Assembly: GCA_030041435.1 (NCBI GenBank)
Contig: JASHNW010000043.1
Span: 1-64,000 of the forward strand
Length of the DNA stretch: 64,000 bases
Source: Acidobacteriaceae bacterium
GTDB taxonomy: Bacteria > Acidobacteriota > Terriglobia > Terriglobales > Acidobacteriaceae
Direction of reading: 5' to 3'
The position numbers and the translations under genes were made by a program. The first letter of the stretch is position 1. Every line of letters starts with the position of its first letter. Under the pieces are notes generated by a model. The model was not told the DNA's origin and did no database searches. It was given only the letters and a program-made list of their open reading frames with translations. This document shows positions 15,664 through 25,669 of the stretch, piece after piece.

Positions 15664-16905
15664 ATGATTCAGCAGGCCGGAAACTCGCAGACCCTGACCG
15701 TGGCCCTGGTGACGGTGGGTGTGGACCGCGACCTCACCGACAGGATTGTCCAGGCGGCATCCCAGTTGCCGTGGTCGCTCACTCACGAAAATTTCGACGA
15801 GTATCTCTCCGCCACTCGCCGCGCCGCCATTTCACAGGAAACAAAAAGCGCTGATGAGGTTTTCGTTGTGGTCGACTTCGACCGCGACCCGCGCAACGCA
15901 ATTGAATCCGCAGGTTACCTGCACCAGCTCTTCTTCGGAAAGATCTTTGTCGCCGCTCTGTCCGGCCGCAACGATCCCGATCTTCTTCTCGCCGCCATGC
16001 GCGCCGGGTGCAACGAGTTCCTGCGCAAGCCTCTGGATCCCCGCCAGCTTGCCGATGCCCTGAGCCGTCAGGAAAGATACTGGTCGGCAACTACCGGGCG
16101 CACTCGCTCTACCGGTCACATTATCTCCTTCTTCGGCGCCAAAGGCGGCGTGGGCACCACCACCATCGCCGTCAATCTTGCCTATTTTCTCGTTACCCAG
16201 CACAGTAAGCGCGTTCTGCTCATCGATAACCACGCCGAATTCGGCCACGTCTGTCTCTATCTCGGCCTTGATGGCGCCCGTTATCATTTCGACGAGCTGA
16301 TCCGCAATGTGAATCGGCTCGACTCCGCGCTGCTGCGCGGCTTTATCGCCAGGCACTCCAGCGGACTGGAAGTGCTGGCCTCGCCCGAATCCCACGACCC
16401 CTCCCGTACCGCCGATCCGGATGCCCTCGAGCGTACTCTCGAGTTCCTGCGCGGCGAGTACGACTACGTCATCCTCGACTGCCAGACCTCGCTCGAAGAG
16501 GCCAGCCTCGCCGTGATGGATCGTTCCGATCAAATCTATCTCGTCGCGACCCCTGATATCGGATCCATTCGCGACCTGTCCCGTTACATCGACGGCCTGA
16601 GCCGCAACGAATCGACCTCTTCCCGCCTCCATGTCATCATCAATCGCTATTCTTCCCACGGCGCCATCGCGATCGAACAGATCGAAAAGGCCATCCGCGT
16701 CCCGGTCGAAGTGCGCCTCTGCAATGCCTACTTCGAGTGCCTGCGCGCCATCAACGTTGGCGAGCCCGTCTCACCGGATAAGAAATCGGAATACGGTTCG
16801 CAGTTTTCCCGCTGGACCTCCATTCTTACCGGCGCGGATGAGGTCAACCCGGCCCAGCCCGCCCGCAAGGGTCTGTTTTCCTGGGGCCGGAAAGGTGCTG
16901 AGTAG
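15664..16905 (+). CDS. cpaE: CpaE/TadZ-like ATPase, pilus localisation factor
   Basis: A 413-residue MinD/ParA-type protein that positions the Tad machine at the cell pole. The N-terminal 135 residues look like a degenerate response-regulator receiver ([46 protein letters not shown]), followed by the MinD-like ATPase with deviant Walker [18 protein letters not shown] and Walker B-like [12 protein letters not shown]. This two-domain layout is that of CpaE/TadZ. Start is three bases after cpaC; cpaF begins two bases after its stop, so translation is probably coupled. Confidence 0.92.
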   Translation: MIQQAGNSQTLTVALVTVGVDRDLTDRIVQAASQLPWSLTHENFDEYLSATRRAAISQETKSADEVFVVVDFDRDPRNAIESAGYLHQLFFGKIFVAALSGRNDPDLLLAAMRAGCNEFLRKPLDPRQLADALSRQERYWSATTGRTRSTGHIISFFGAKGGVGTTTIAVNLAYFLVTQHSKRVLLIDNHAEFGHVCLYLGLDGARYHFDELIRNVNRLDSALLRGFIARHSSGLEVLASPESHDPSRTADPDALERTLEFLRGEYDYVILDCQTSLEEASLAVMDRSDQIYLVATPDIGSIRDLSRYIDGLSRNESTSSRLHVIINRYSSHGAIAIEQIEKAIRVPVEVRLCNAYFECLRAINVGEPVSPDKKSEYGSQFSRWTSILTGADEVNPAQPARKGLFSWGRKGAE

Positions 16906-16907
16906 CC

Positions 16908-18290
<1,383 letters not shown>

Positions 18291-18305
18291 CGGAGATTTT
18301 CCCCC

Positions 18306-19280
18306 ATGATTCTTCTGGCCGCCGTCTTCACCTTTGTTTTGGTCGTCACCTTCACGATTGTCGTCGTGGCCACCACTCCCAGCCGCGACGTTAAGCTGAT
18401 CGCGCAGCGCATGGCCGGCATCGGCGCGCACGCCCCCGGTTCCGTCGAGGCGGTTATCCAGGCCTCCCAGCTGCTGCGCAAGACCTCGCCCAAACGCTTC
18501 GAATGGATTGACCGTACCTTCACTGATTTCCGGCGCGCACAAAGTATCCGGCGCTACGTCACCCAGTCCGGAGCCAATACTACCGCCGCCGTCGTCCTCG
18601 TGCAGTCCGTGGTCTGTGCCGCCATCGGCTTTGGCATCATGACCCTGGTCTATCCGTTTCTTCTCTTCGAAGCTGCCGGTGCCGCCCTGCTCGCCTGCTT
18701 GCCCTGGTTTCGCATTGTCTTTCTCCGCTCCCGCCGCATGAAAGCCTTCGATACCTCGCTGGCTCACGCCATCGATATGATGGCTCGCTCCCTGCGCGCC
18801 GGCCATTCCGTTGCCGGGGCTATCGAGATCGTCGCCCAGGGCTCGCCGGAGCCGGCCGCCTCGGAATTCGGCGAAGTCTTCCGCCAGCAGAATTTTGGAA
18901 TGCCCCTCCGCGACGCTCTCATGCAGATGCTCGATCGCGTGCCTTCCCAGGATTTGCGCGTCCTCATCACCGCCATCCTCGTGCAGCGCGAAACCGGCGG
19001 CAACCTTGTCGAGATCCTCGATCGCACCGTCTTCGTCATCCGCGAACGCCAGCGTATCCATGGCGAGATTCGCGTTCAGACCGCTCAGGGCCGCCTCACT
19101 GGCTGGATTCTTACTTTGCTCCCGGTGGTCATGCTGGGTCTCATCAATCTTACTGACCCGGGTTATTCCAAAGTCCTGTTCACTGACCCCACCGGCCGCA
19201 AGCTGCTCTATGCCGGTCTTGTGTTTATTGCCCTTGGCGCCTTTTTCATTCGCCAGATTATCAACAGCATTGAGGTCTAG
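18306..19280 (+). CDS. tadB: TadB inner-membrane platform protein
   Basis: One of the two GspF-like membrane platform proteins of Tad pili. It has 324 residues: an N-terminal helix, two central helices (about residues 95-135), the cytoplasmic GspF domain (AFDTSLAHAIDMMARSLRAG, LVEILDRTVFVIRERQRI), and C-terminal helices (GWILTLLPVVMLGLINL, LLYAGLVFIALGAFFI). Position between cpaF and tadC is canonical. Confidence 0.92.
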   Translation: MILLAAVFTFVLVVTFTIVVVATTPSRDVKLIAQRMAGIGAHAPGSVEAVIQASQLLRKTSPKRFEWIDRTFTDFRRAQSIRRYVTQSGANTTAAVVLVQSVVCAAIGFGIMTLVYPFLLFEAAGAALLACLPWFRIVFLRSRRMKAFDTSLAHAIDMMARSLRAGHSVAGAIEIVAQGSPEPAASEFGEVFRQQNFGMPLRDALMQMLDRVPSQDLRVLITAILVQRETGGNLVEILDRTVFVIRERQRIHGEIRVQTAQGRLTGWILTLLPVVMLGLINLTDPGYSKVLFTDPTGRKLLYAGLVFIALGAFFIRQIINSIEV

Positions 19281-19292
19281 CCGGAGACGATT

Positions 19293-20183
19293 ATGAATGT
19301 GCTCTTCTATATCGCGCTTTCCCTGGCCGTCTTCTGCGTCGTTGTCCTGATCGGCGCACCCTGGTTCCTGCGCCCCTCCCTCGAGGCCAGGCGCATTCTC
19401 GATATCGTGCGCAGCGACAGGCCCGACAAGAGAACCATCCGCCCCAGAGAATTGGCCAAAGATCAGTTGCTCTCCGTCGCGCGCGCCTTCCGCGCTCGCC
19501 TTGGCCTGTCTGAAGACGAGAAGCTGCGCCAGCGCTTCGTCAGCGCCGGCCTCAAGGGCAGCAGCAAGCTGGATGTCTACTTCACTTCCCGGTTCATCGG
19601 CCCGCTCGCGGGCATTGTAGGTGGCAGCTTTATCAAGCAAAATACCGCCTTCTGGTGCCTGTGCCTCGGCGCCGTCGGTTATCTCCTGCCCGACATCTGG
19701 CTGACCCGCGCCGTGCGCCGCAGAAGGAAGCGGATTCAGAAAGGAATCCCCGACGCTATTGATTTGCTGGTTATCTGCGTGGAGGCCGGTCTCGGCCTCG
19801 ACCAGGCACTGCTTCGCGTCGGCCAGGAACTCTCCGTCAGTTATCCCGAACTCAACGAAGAGTTCAATCAGATCCACCTCGAACAAAAGGCTGGTAAGCC
19901 CCGTCTCGAAGCATGGCAGGGCCTTGCGGACCGAACCAAGCTTCCCGAATTCATCGCGCTGGTCGCCATGCTCACCCAGACCGATCGTTTCGGCACGCCC
20001 ATTGTCCGCGCTCTCAGCCGTTACGCCGAGGAAGTTCGCACGGCAAGAAGGCAGCGCGCCGAAGAAGCAGCTGCAAAAACCAAAATCAAGATCCTTTTTC
20101 CTCTGGTATTTTTCATTTTTCCCTGTATTTTTATCGTGTTACTTGGGCCTGCGGTTCTTAGCCTGTCCACTGCCTTTAAGTAG
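19293..20183 (+). CDS. tadC: TadC inner-membrane platform protein
   Basis: The second GspF-like platform protein, 296 residues. It starts with a membrane helix, has a paired helix segment near residues 105-135, the T2SSF domain (GIPDAIDLLVICVEAGLGLD, FIALVAMLTQTDRFGTPIV, RAEEAAAKTKIKILFPLVFF) and a last helix. AKTKIKILFPLVFFIFP is the TadC-typical end. It closes the conserved tad gene run; two tiny membrane-peptide genes follow 70 bases on. Confidence 0.93.
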   Translation: MNVLFYIALSLAVFCVVVLIGAPWFLRPSLEARRILDIVRSDRPDKRTIRPRELAKDQLLSVARAFRARLGLSEDEKLRQRFVSAGLKGSSKLDVYFTSRFIGPLAGIVGGSFIKQNTAFWCLCLGAVGYLLPDIWLTRAVRRRRKRIQKGIPDAIDLLVICVEAGLGLDQALLRVGQELSVSYPELNEEFNQIHLEQKAGKPRLEAWQGLADRTKLPEFIALVAMLTQTDRFGTPIVRALSRYAEEVRTARRQRAEEAAAKTKIKILFPLVFFIFPCIFIVLLGPAVLSLSTAFK

Positions 20184-20253
20184 GTCAGGCTCTACATCAT
20201 CCGAACGGTTTCCGATGCGCAGGGCATAAGTTCTGCGCTCGCAAGGAGAAACA

Positions 20254-20346
20254 ATGTCAAACACTCTCATCATTCGTATCGTTGCCGGCGTACTGGCTGT
20301 TATCGTACTCGGCGTTATCGCTTTCCGCAGAAAGAAAACTGCATAA
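20254..20346 (+). CDS. 30-residue single-helix membrane peptide, first of a tandem pair
   Basis: A short gene with a strong AAGGAGAAACA before the ATG. The peptide is a short polar N-terminus (MSNTLIIR), one hydrophobic helix (IVAGVLAVIVLGVIAF) and a basic tail RRKKTA, predicted N-out/C-in. It is clearly paralogous to the next gene (same length, about two thirds identical, same RRKK end). It lies 70 bases after tadC on the same strand, so it probably belongs to the tad transcript. I recognise no family. The conserved sequence in a repeated copy and the good ribosome site argue it is real. Confidence 0.7.
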   Translation: MSNTLIIRIVAGVLAVIVLGVIAFRRKKTA

Positions 20347-20410
20347 CCTTTTGCCGTTCGGAAAGGATGCATTAAAAACTACGGGTCGTGCCGGGAAAGG
20401 AGAATATGGT

Positions 20411-20503
20411 ATGGGTTCAACCGTGATGATTCGTGTGATTGCCGGCGTGCTGGCCTTGGTCGTGCTCGGCATTATCGTCTTCCGCAGGAAGAAATCTGCC
20501 TGA
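20411..20503 (+). CDS. 30-residue single-helix membrane peptide, second of a tandem pair
   Basis: The paralogue of the gene at 20254. The peptide starts MGSTVMIR, continues IAGVLALVVLGIIVF and ends RRKKSA. GGAG lies nine bases before the ATG. The frame is open upstream to 20282, but that extension overlaps the first peptide gene and is not hydrophobic or conserved, so the ATG at 20411 is preferred. Amino-acid changes between the copies are conservative (I/V, A/V, T/S) while codons differ, which suggests selection on the protein. A role as a small regulator or minor component of the Tad machine is possible but unproven. Confidence 0.7.
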   Translation: MGSTVMIRVIAGVLALVVLGIIVFRRKKSA

Positions 20504-20648
20504 TTGGTGCACCCATCGGCGGTTGCCAGCATGGATCCTGTCTTTCCAGGACAGGGTTCATCACGGAACTATGCTTGCGCACCTCGCAGAGTTGCGCCTG
20601 AAACCGCACTAGCGCTCCGCGCCTTGCCGGACGCCAGGACCAGCCGGA

Positions 20649-20672
20649 CCGCCTGACCGCTCGTCCAGGCGG
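20649..20672 (+). promoter_or_regulatory. Hairpin hiding the DUF192 gene ribosome site
   Basis: CCGCCTG (20649-20655) pairs perfectly with CAGGCGG (20666-20672). The second arm contains the only Shine-Dalgarno-like sequence (AGGCGG), six bases before the ATG at 20679. Translation would depend on opening this stem. Confidence 0.45.
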
Positions 20673-20678
20673 CTCATT

Positions 20679-21032
20679 ATGAAGTTTGTCACCGTCACCA
20701 TTCCCGGGAAGGCTGTAACCGTCGGATCGCGAATCGGTATTGCCGACACCTCCCTGTCGCGACTGTTCGGCCTTCTGGGAAAACGCAGCCTGCAACCAGG
20801 TTCCGGCATTCTCATTCGTCCCTCCTCAGGCGTCCACACCTTCGGCATGACCTTCTCCATCGACGTAGTCGCTCTCGATCGCGATCTGCGCGTGCTCCAC
20901 TTGTGGCGCCGGCTCCCCCCTTTTCGCGTCACCACCATCGGCGCCAGGACGCACTCCGTGCTCGAACTGGCACCAGGACAGATCGACTTCTGTGGCATCG
21001 AGCCTGGCGACCGGCTCATGTTTCACGATTAA
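20679..21032 (+). CDS. DUF192 family protein
   Basis: A 117-residue protein of the DUF192 fold. Family marks are the LFGLLGKRSLQPGSGILI region, the SSGVHTFGMTFSIDVVALD core (HTFGM..DVVFLD is diagnostic) and the end VLELAPGQIDFCGIEPGDRL. Function is unknown; members are often found at the end of Tad loci or as small periplasmic proteins. No signal peptide is visible here. It lies 176 bases after the small peptide genes and may be the last gene of the tad region. Confidence 0.88.
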   Translation: MKFVTVTIPGKAVTVGSRIGIADTSLSRLFGLLGKRSLQPGSGILIRPSSGVHTFGMTFSIDVVALDRDLRVLHLWRRLPPFRVTTIGARTHSVLELAPGQIDFCGIEPGDRLMFHD

Positions 21033-21087
21033 CCGGTCCGCCCCGCGCATCTCCCGCCCCTGCTGCCGCTGCTGCGCTTGCAATTAC

Positions 21088-21103
21088 TTGTTGTAACGAC
21101 TAT
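21088..21103. promoter_or_regulatory. MarR operator candidate, copy 1
   Basis: TTGTTGTAACGACTAT lies 12 bases before the marR start. The identical 16 bases recur before the YceI gene. The core GTTGTAACGAC is an imperfect palindrome (8 of 11), as expected for a MarR dimer site. Confidence 0.65.
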
Positions 21104-21114
21104 ATTTCCTCCTT

Positions 21115-21573
21115 ATGCCGCAGGCCTCCACCCGGCGCCGCAATCCGGCCGCCAGCCTGGAAGAAACTCTCTGCATCGAACTCGTTCGTACCGCCGATCT
21201 CCTCTCCCGCGCCCCGGCTCGCCTGCTGCGCGAGAAGAACCTGTCCCCGGAGCAATATAACGTCCTGCGCATCCTCAGAGGTTCGCCCGCGGGCCTGCTG
21301 TGCGGCGATATTGCCAGCCGCATGATTACCCACGACCCCGACATCACCCGCCTGCTCGACCGCCTGGAGAAGCGCGGCCTCATCCGCCGCTTCCGTCTCG
21401 ACAGCGACCGGAGGCGCGTCAAGGCGTGCATCCTGCCGCCGGGCCTGGCTATTCTTGCGCGTCTCGATGAGCCGGTCCGCCGCACCCACCGCGATCAGCT
21501 CGGCCATCTTGCGCCGACCCGCCTGCGTCAGATGCTCGATATGCTCCGCGCCTGCCGGCCGACCTCCCCGTAA
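21115..21573 (+). CDS. MarR-family transcriptional regulator
   Basis: A 152-residue winged-helix repressor. The DNA-binding part is plain: LSPEQYNVLRILRGSP, the recognition helix in MITHDPDITRLLDRLEKRGL, and the wing RFRLDSDRRRVKACILPPGL. It lies 65 bases upstream of a YceI gene, a pairing seen in many proteobacteria and acidobacteria. An identical operator-like site precedes each gene, so it probably represses both. No conserved Cys near the N-terminus suggests it is not an OhrR-type peroxide sensor; the ligand is unknown. Confidence 0.88.
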   Translation: MPQASTRRRNPAASLEETLCIELVRTADLLSRAPARLLREKNLSPEQYNVLRILRGSPAGLLCGDIASRMITHDPDITRLLDRLEKRGLIRRFRLDSDRRRVKACILPPGLAILARLDEPVRRTHRDQLGHLAPTRLRQMLDMLRACRPTSP

Positions 21574-21582
21574 ACGACATAT

Positions 21583-21598
21583 TTGTTGTAACGACTAT
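21583..21598. promoter_or_regulatory. MarR operator candidate, copy 2
   Basis: The same TTGTTGTAACGACTAT as at 21088, here between the marR stop and the YceI start. A second copy at this exact place supports autoregulated control of both genes. Confidence 0.65.
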
Positions 21599-21638
21599 CG
21601 GGCTCCTGAATCCAACCATGCAGGAGGAAGTTTACGCA

Positions 21639-22196
21639 ATGACCACCCCCGCCATTACCCCGGCCGCCGTGAGCACCTGGAACATCGATCCGGTTCACTC
21701 CATCGCCGAATTCCGTGTCAAGCACCTCATGATCTCCAACGTCCGCGGCCAGTTCACCGGCGTCAGCGGCACGCTCACCTACGACGAGAACGATCCGGCC
21801 AAATCCCACGTCGAAGCTTCCATCGATGTAGCCACCATCGACACCCGCGACCCCCAGCGCGATACCCACCTGAAGAGCCCCGACTTCTTCGATGTCGAGA
21901 AGTTCCCTGTTCTCACCTTCAGGACGTCGCACGTCACCCGCAAATCCGACGGAACCATCCTGGTCGCAGGCCCGCTCACCATCCATGGGGCCACTCACGA
22001 AGTCGAGTTCGCCGTCGAGGGTCCGACCCCGCCTGTGAAGGATCCCTGGGGCAACACCCGTATCGGCGTCTCCGCGACGACAAAGATCAACCGCTCGGAC
22101 TTTGGGCTCACCTTCAATGCCGCCCTCGAGACCGGCGGAGTTATGGTCGGCGAACAGGTCTCCATCACTTTGGAACTGGAGTTTGTAAAGGCCTAA
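21639..22196 (+). CDS. YceI-family lipocalin-like protein
   Basis: A 185-residue YceI domain covering the whole protein: WNIDPVHSIAEFRVKHLMIS at the N-terminus (the DPxHS/xxFxVxH motif), HLKSPDFFDVEKFPVLTF in the middle, and KINRSDFGLTF..GGVMVGEQVSITLELE at the end. These barrels bind long isoprenoid chains; many are periplasmic, but no signal peptide is visible here, so this one may be cytoplasmic. An ATG at 21618 is in frame, but the AGGAGGAAG at 21622-21630 sits eight bases before the ATG at 21639, which decides the start. Probably controlled by the upstream MarR protein. Confidence 0.9.
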   Translation: MTTPAITPAAVSTWNIDPVHSIAEFRVKHLMISNVRGQFTGVSGTLTYDENDPAKSHVEASIDVATIDTRDPQRDTHLKSPDFFDVEKFPVLTFRTSHVTRKSDGTILVAGPLTIHGATHEVEFAVEGPTPPVKDPWGNTRIGVSATTKINRSDFGLTFNAALETGGVMVGEQVSITLELEFVKA

Positions 22197-22236
22197 TCGG
22201 CCTGCTGCCGCTTCCTCCCCGGGGGCCCGGCCGGGC

Positions 22237-24321
22237 CTATGCTCCCTGCTGCGCGCACCAGCGCAGCAGGAGCGCTCGTTTGCCCGCCGGCATCTCGCGT
22301 GTAATCGGCATGTAGATCGTCGAGTTCCAGTACTTCGGATCGGTGAACGTCACCATGTTAGCCGCAAACTGCTTCACGATATTGGGATTGTCCGGCGCGT
22401 CGGCAGGTCCCCATGGAATCACCTTGCTCATGACCGGGTAGAGCAGCGCGAAGTAGTTGAAGAAGTTCGCATAGATATACGGCCACTGCCCCACCTGCTC
22501 GTCGCTGACCGCACGGTAATCGTCAAACGGCAGAATGCGGATACACGCGTAATTGCAGTTATCCCAGGCAAAGTTTGGGGTAACCTGGCCGATGGAAGGG
22601 TCGGTAAATCGGATCACGCTCGTCCCTGGCCGCAGAGCGGTCAAATTGAGCGTCAGCGTGCCGTTGGCCTCCGCCGGAATGGTCACCTGGTCGGTGATGA
22701 CGCTGATTGTCGGCGGTCCGCCTGAATTGGGATTAGGATAGATGGTCGGCGCGAGTTCGGTCGCCCCGGCCACCGTGAAATATCGCTCCGCCACGTTCAC
22801 CATGGGCTTGCTCGGATTGATCTGGCTCTTGTCGCACATCCAGTATTCCAAGTTCACCTGCGTCTCGGCTTGTACCGGCTGCCCCTGCTGAAATGCCGTG
22901 ATGGTCACCTGCGCCGTGCCTGGCGCCGGCTGCTCGCTCGGATCATCCCAGTTCTGCAGCACTTCGGCATCGAAGTAAACGGCGCGCGTATCGGTTTCGA
23001 TGTCGAGGCCCGCGCTCTCCACCAGCACATCCTGATTCCCCGTAACGGAGTAAATAGCCAGCGCACTGGTGTCCGCTGCAGCTTTGATCTCTTCCAGTTG
23101 AGGATGAGAGCTGAGAGGAATCTCTACCAGCCCGCTGTAAGTCTGATAAGTGGTTTGATCGTAGGGGATATCTCCGAGCGTGATGCGCGAGCCGTCTGAG
23201 TTGACCAGATCCAGGGTCATTGGACCGAAATCGTACTTCGTGTTGGTCTTCACGTTGCATTCCGAAAAAGTGCTGACGCAGTCCAGTGTGACCAATTCGG
23301 CGTTCAGATCCAGATTCACCGGCGTGATGCCGAGCGCGGCCTTTCCCGAGCCAGTGCCGCCGCATGGAGGCTCCGTAAGCTGGTACGGGATCATGCTCTG
23401 CACCGTCAGCTTCCGTCCCGGCGGCGCGCTCAGCAGCTCGCCCGGCTGCAGTACGCCGATCGTTCCCAGATTGAGTCCGATATACGGATTGGGCGTGTAC
23501 TGCCCGCTGGCGAACTGCGCATGCAAATCCTCAGGCGAGATTTTGTAGATGGCGTCGTAAAAGCAGAAGCGCATCTGTAGCCCGGCACCTTTGGCCGCCG
23601 CAGCCGCCAGATCGGCCAGAGCCGGAGAATTCACGTCCGTATTGATCTGCAAACCGTCCCCGTTCTCAACCCCCAGGCAGAACATCGCTGACACCATTTG
23701 AAAGCCGATCGCGTTGGGATCGAGATTCTTGAATACGTTGATGTAATACGAGTAAGCGCGCGAAGTCGGGCTCGCCGAGATCAGTGTCACCGCTGCGCCG
23801 CTCGCGTCCTTGCCCGTCACCTGAATCCCATAGCTGAACACCTGACTCGTGATCAGCGCATAGGGATCGAGATCCACAATCACCGGATCCTGGAATTGCA
23901 TGACCGACGGCGTGCCAATCAGTGACACCGTCGCGCCATTTAAAGGATCGGTCGGCGGCACCACCACCCCAGGGCTCGCTTCAATGCTGCTGACGGCCGT
24001 GTTGTCGAGACGCGTCGCATGGTCGCCGTAGTAGTTCCAGTGGGCCTGTTGTCCGGAAGCCTGCCCCTCCACCGGTGGCATCGCCGTCATCAAACCCATC
24101 AGCCAGGTGCGGCAATCGGATGCGCTCGCTGCCCCCTGATAGGAAAAGGTCTGTTGCCCTGGCGGCTCCGACACTTCGAATCCATCCATCACGCTCATGA
24201 TCGGCGCGAACTCCAGTGTATCCACGTCGAAGATATTGGCGAAATCGTTGTTGTTCGCGGTCGATGGATTGCAGTAAGCAACTCCGCCAAAGTTGAAGCG
24301 CGGCCGGCTCAGATAGCTCAT
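22237..24321 (-). CDS. VioB/RebD N-terminal-region homologue lacking the ferritin-like domain
   Basis: A 694-residue protein that I recognise as the non-ferritin part of the violacein/rebeccamycin enzyme family (VioB, RebD, StaD), which join two indole-pyruvate imines. Matching landmarks, compared from memory with VioB, are the start (RPRFNFGGVAYCNPSTAN against PRIHFRGWARVNAPTAN), GVLQPGELLSAPPGRKL against GLWRRGELASYPAGRLL, LRPGTSVI, YFALLYPVMSKV (about 623-634) against YYELVYPFMSDKV, and IYMPITREMPAGKRALLL (669-686) against YYMPSTRELSAPKARLFL. The protein stops about where VioB's catalytic ferritin-like domain would begin. No signal peptide. GGAG lies eight bases before the ATG. It follows a cytochrome-like gene by 48 bases. 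Function is unknown; pigment synthesis cannot be assumed. Confidence 0.7.
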   Translation of the reverse strand: MSYLSRPRFNFGGVAYCNPSTANNNDFANIFDVDTLEFAPIMSVMDGFEVSEPPGQQTFSYQGAASASDCRTWLMGLMTAMPPVEGQASGQQAHWNYYGDHATRLDNTAVSSIEASPGVVVPPTDPLNGATVSLIGTPSVMQFQDPVIVDLDPYALITSQVFSYGIQVTGKDASGAAVTLISASPTSRAYSYYINVFKNLDPNAIGFQMVSAMFCLGVENGDGLQINTDVNSPALADLAAAAAKGAGLQMRFCFYDAIYKISPEDLHAQFASGQYTPNPYIGLNLGTIGVLQPGELLSAPPGRKLTVQSMIPYQLTEPPCGGTGSGKAALGITPVNLDLNAELVTLDCVSTFSECNVKTNTKYDFGPMTLDLVNSDGSRITLGDIPYDQTTYQTYSGLVEIPLSSHPQLEEIKAAADTSALAIYSVTGNQDVLVESAGLDIETDTRAVYFDAEVLQNWDDPSEQPAPGTAQVTITAFQQGQPVQAETQVNLEYWMCDKSQINPSKPMVNVAERYFTVAGATELAPTIYPNPNSGGPPTISVITDQVTIPAEANGTLTLNLTALRPGTSVIRFTDPSIGQVTPNFAWDNCNYACIRILPFDDYRAVSDEQVGQWPYIYANFFNYFALLYPVMSKVIPWGPADAPDNPNIVKQFAANMVTFTDPKYWNSTIYMPITREMPAGKRALLLRWCAQQGA

Positions 24322-24369
24322 GCGTCTTTCTCCGTCACCCTATAATTGCAGGGACCGCCTCAGGCGTTG

Positions 24370-25650
24370 CTACTTCTTCTTCCGCTTCGCCGCCGGCTGC
24401 AAGGCCGGTTTGTACTGGGCATTACGGAACGACCACGTGTAGTCCATTTCCTTGAACGTCTGGCCGGGATACTGCTGGTTCGCCACGGCATTGAAATCGA
24501 TCGCGCCAACATAGGGATTGAGATTGTTTCCGAATACCTGCAGGCGCGGATTTTTGGCCGGCCCGATACTCGTCAGCAGATGGCAGCTCATGCACGAAGA
24601 GTCTTGCTGAAAGTAGGTTTCCATCTGCGTATTTCCCAGCAGAGTCGGCTGATTCGCCGCATCCGTCATGGCAGTCTGCGTCCCCATTAACGCATAGTAT
24701 TGCCATTTCGTCCCGCTCAGCGCCTCTTGCCACTCCTGATTAACCGGGTTCAGCGATGAGTTATAGTTAGGGTTTGTTCCTACCGGCGCGCCCTTCTGCT
24801 GCAGAAAGTACTTATAGGTCGTCGTTGCATTATCCACCTGCTCAAACGTCATCCAGAACCACTTCGGAAGCGCCTTACTGATGATATGTAGCCCGGTCAG
24901 CCCGATAACTTTCTGGTGGAACTTCCCCTGATTGTCCTGATAGACGCCAATGGCCGTCCAGTAACGGCTCCTGTCCTGCCCCGGCTCCATAACGCGCCAC
25001 GAAGCCTTGATCTCGATCGCGTCACGAGGAAAATCGAAGATGAAGTTCGGATCGGCAAGGGCTGCCTGCTGGCCCTGCATGTTATACAGCGCATAACCGG
25101 ACGGATTGTTCGCCACGTAATCGAACCACGGCCGGTCGCCCCGCACATCGTACTCGACGATCTCGGACTGGTCGTCGCAGATATTCTGCCCGTCGATCAT
25201 CACCTGTTCGGCCAGATAGTGAACCCACGGAGAATCCACCGGCCCGAGCGCCGACAGCTGCGCAGCCGTCGGCTTCGCTGGTTGCAACGGAGTCGTCGGA
25301 ATTTCGTCGTCGACTTCCCACCGTACCGGCCGCGCTCCGTCTTTCACGAATACTTCGCTGATGTTCTTGTAGCTTTCCCACACCGTCGGGCCCGGGTCGC
25401 CAATCGCCCGATGCGGGTCCGGCACGCCGCGGTGCCCGGCCAGTTCCGGCCAGTTCACAAAGGCAAAATACTGCCACGCCGCGGTCGCCGGGTCGGCCAG
25501 CAGCTGCGCTCGAGACTCCGTACGCGGATCCACCAGTTTGACCGAAACACCGTCAGACGCCTTTCCGCGAACAGCGGTTTGAGGAGAGATCAGGCACAGT
25601 GGCGCAATCGTGATCGCGATGGTGGCAACAGACGCCCAGGTTCGTTTCAT
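24370..25650 (-). CDS. Exported single-haem cytochrome c-like protein
   Basis: A 426-residue protein with a signal peptide (about residues 1-27) and one haem-binding CMSCH motif at 353-357 (QDSSCMSCHLLTS). The body has no other domain I can name; SGTKWQYYALMGTQ and PQLDSP-like aromatic stretches recur. The frame is open to 25959, but AAGGAG eight bases before the ATG at 25650 and the signal peptide fix the start. It begins 20 bases after the stop of the kinase gene and is followed 48 bases later by the VioB-like gene, so the three are probably one operon. The C-terminus KRKKK is strongly basic. It may pass electrons to or from the VioB-like protein's reaction, but that protein appears cytoplasmic, so the link is uncertain. 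Confidence 0.72.
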   Translation of the reverse strand: MKRTWASVATIAITIAPLCLISPQTAVRGKASDGVSVKLVDPRTESRAQLLADPATAAWQYFAFVNWPELAGHRGVPDPHRAIGDPGPTVWESYKNISEVFVKDGARPVRWEVDDEIPTTPLQPAKPTAAQLSALGPVDSPWVHYLAEQVMIDGQNICDDQSEIVEYDVRGDRPWFDYVANNPSGYALYNMQGQQAALADPNFIFDFPRDAIEIKASWRVMEPGQDRSRYWTAIGVYQDNQGKFHQKVIGLTGLHIISKALPKWFWMTFEQVDNATTTYKYFLQQKGAPVGTNPNYNSSLNPVNQEWQEALSGTKWQYYALMGTQTAMTDAANQPTLLGNTQMETYFQQDSSCMSCHLLTSIGPAKNPRLQVFGNNLNPYVGAIDFNAVANQQYPGQTFKEMDYTWSFRNAQYKPALQPAAKRKKK

Positions 25651-25669
25651 GGCAGTCTCCTTGCAGGAG

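Noticed and set aside
20532-20556. Terminator after the small peptide genes (CCTGTC/GACAGG)
   Set aside because: The stem is only six base pairs and is not followed by a T-tract.
22237-25650. Complete violacein- or rebeccamycin-type cluster
   Set aside because: No amino-acid oxidase (VioA/RebO), no ferritin-like domain and no tailoring monooxygenases are nearby, so pigment synthesis is not claimed.
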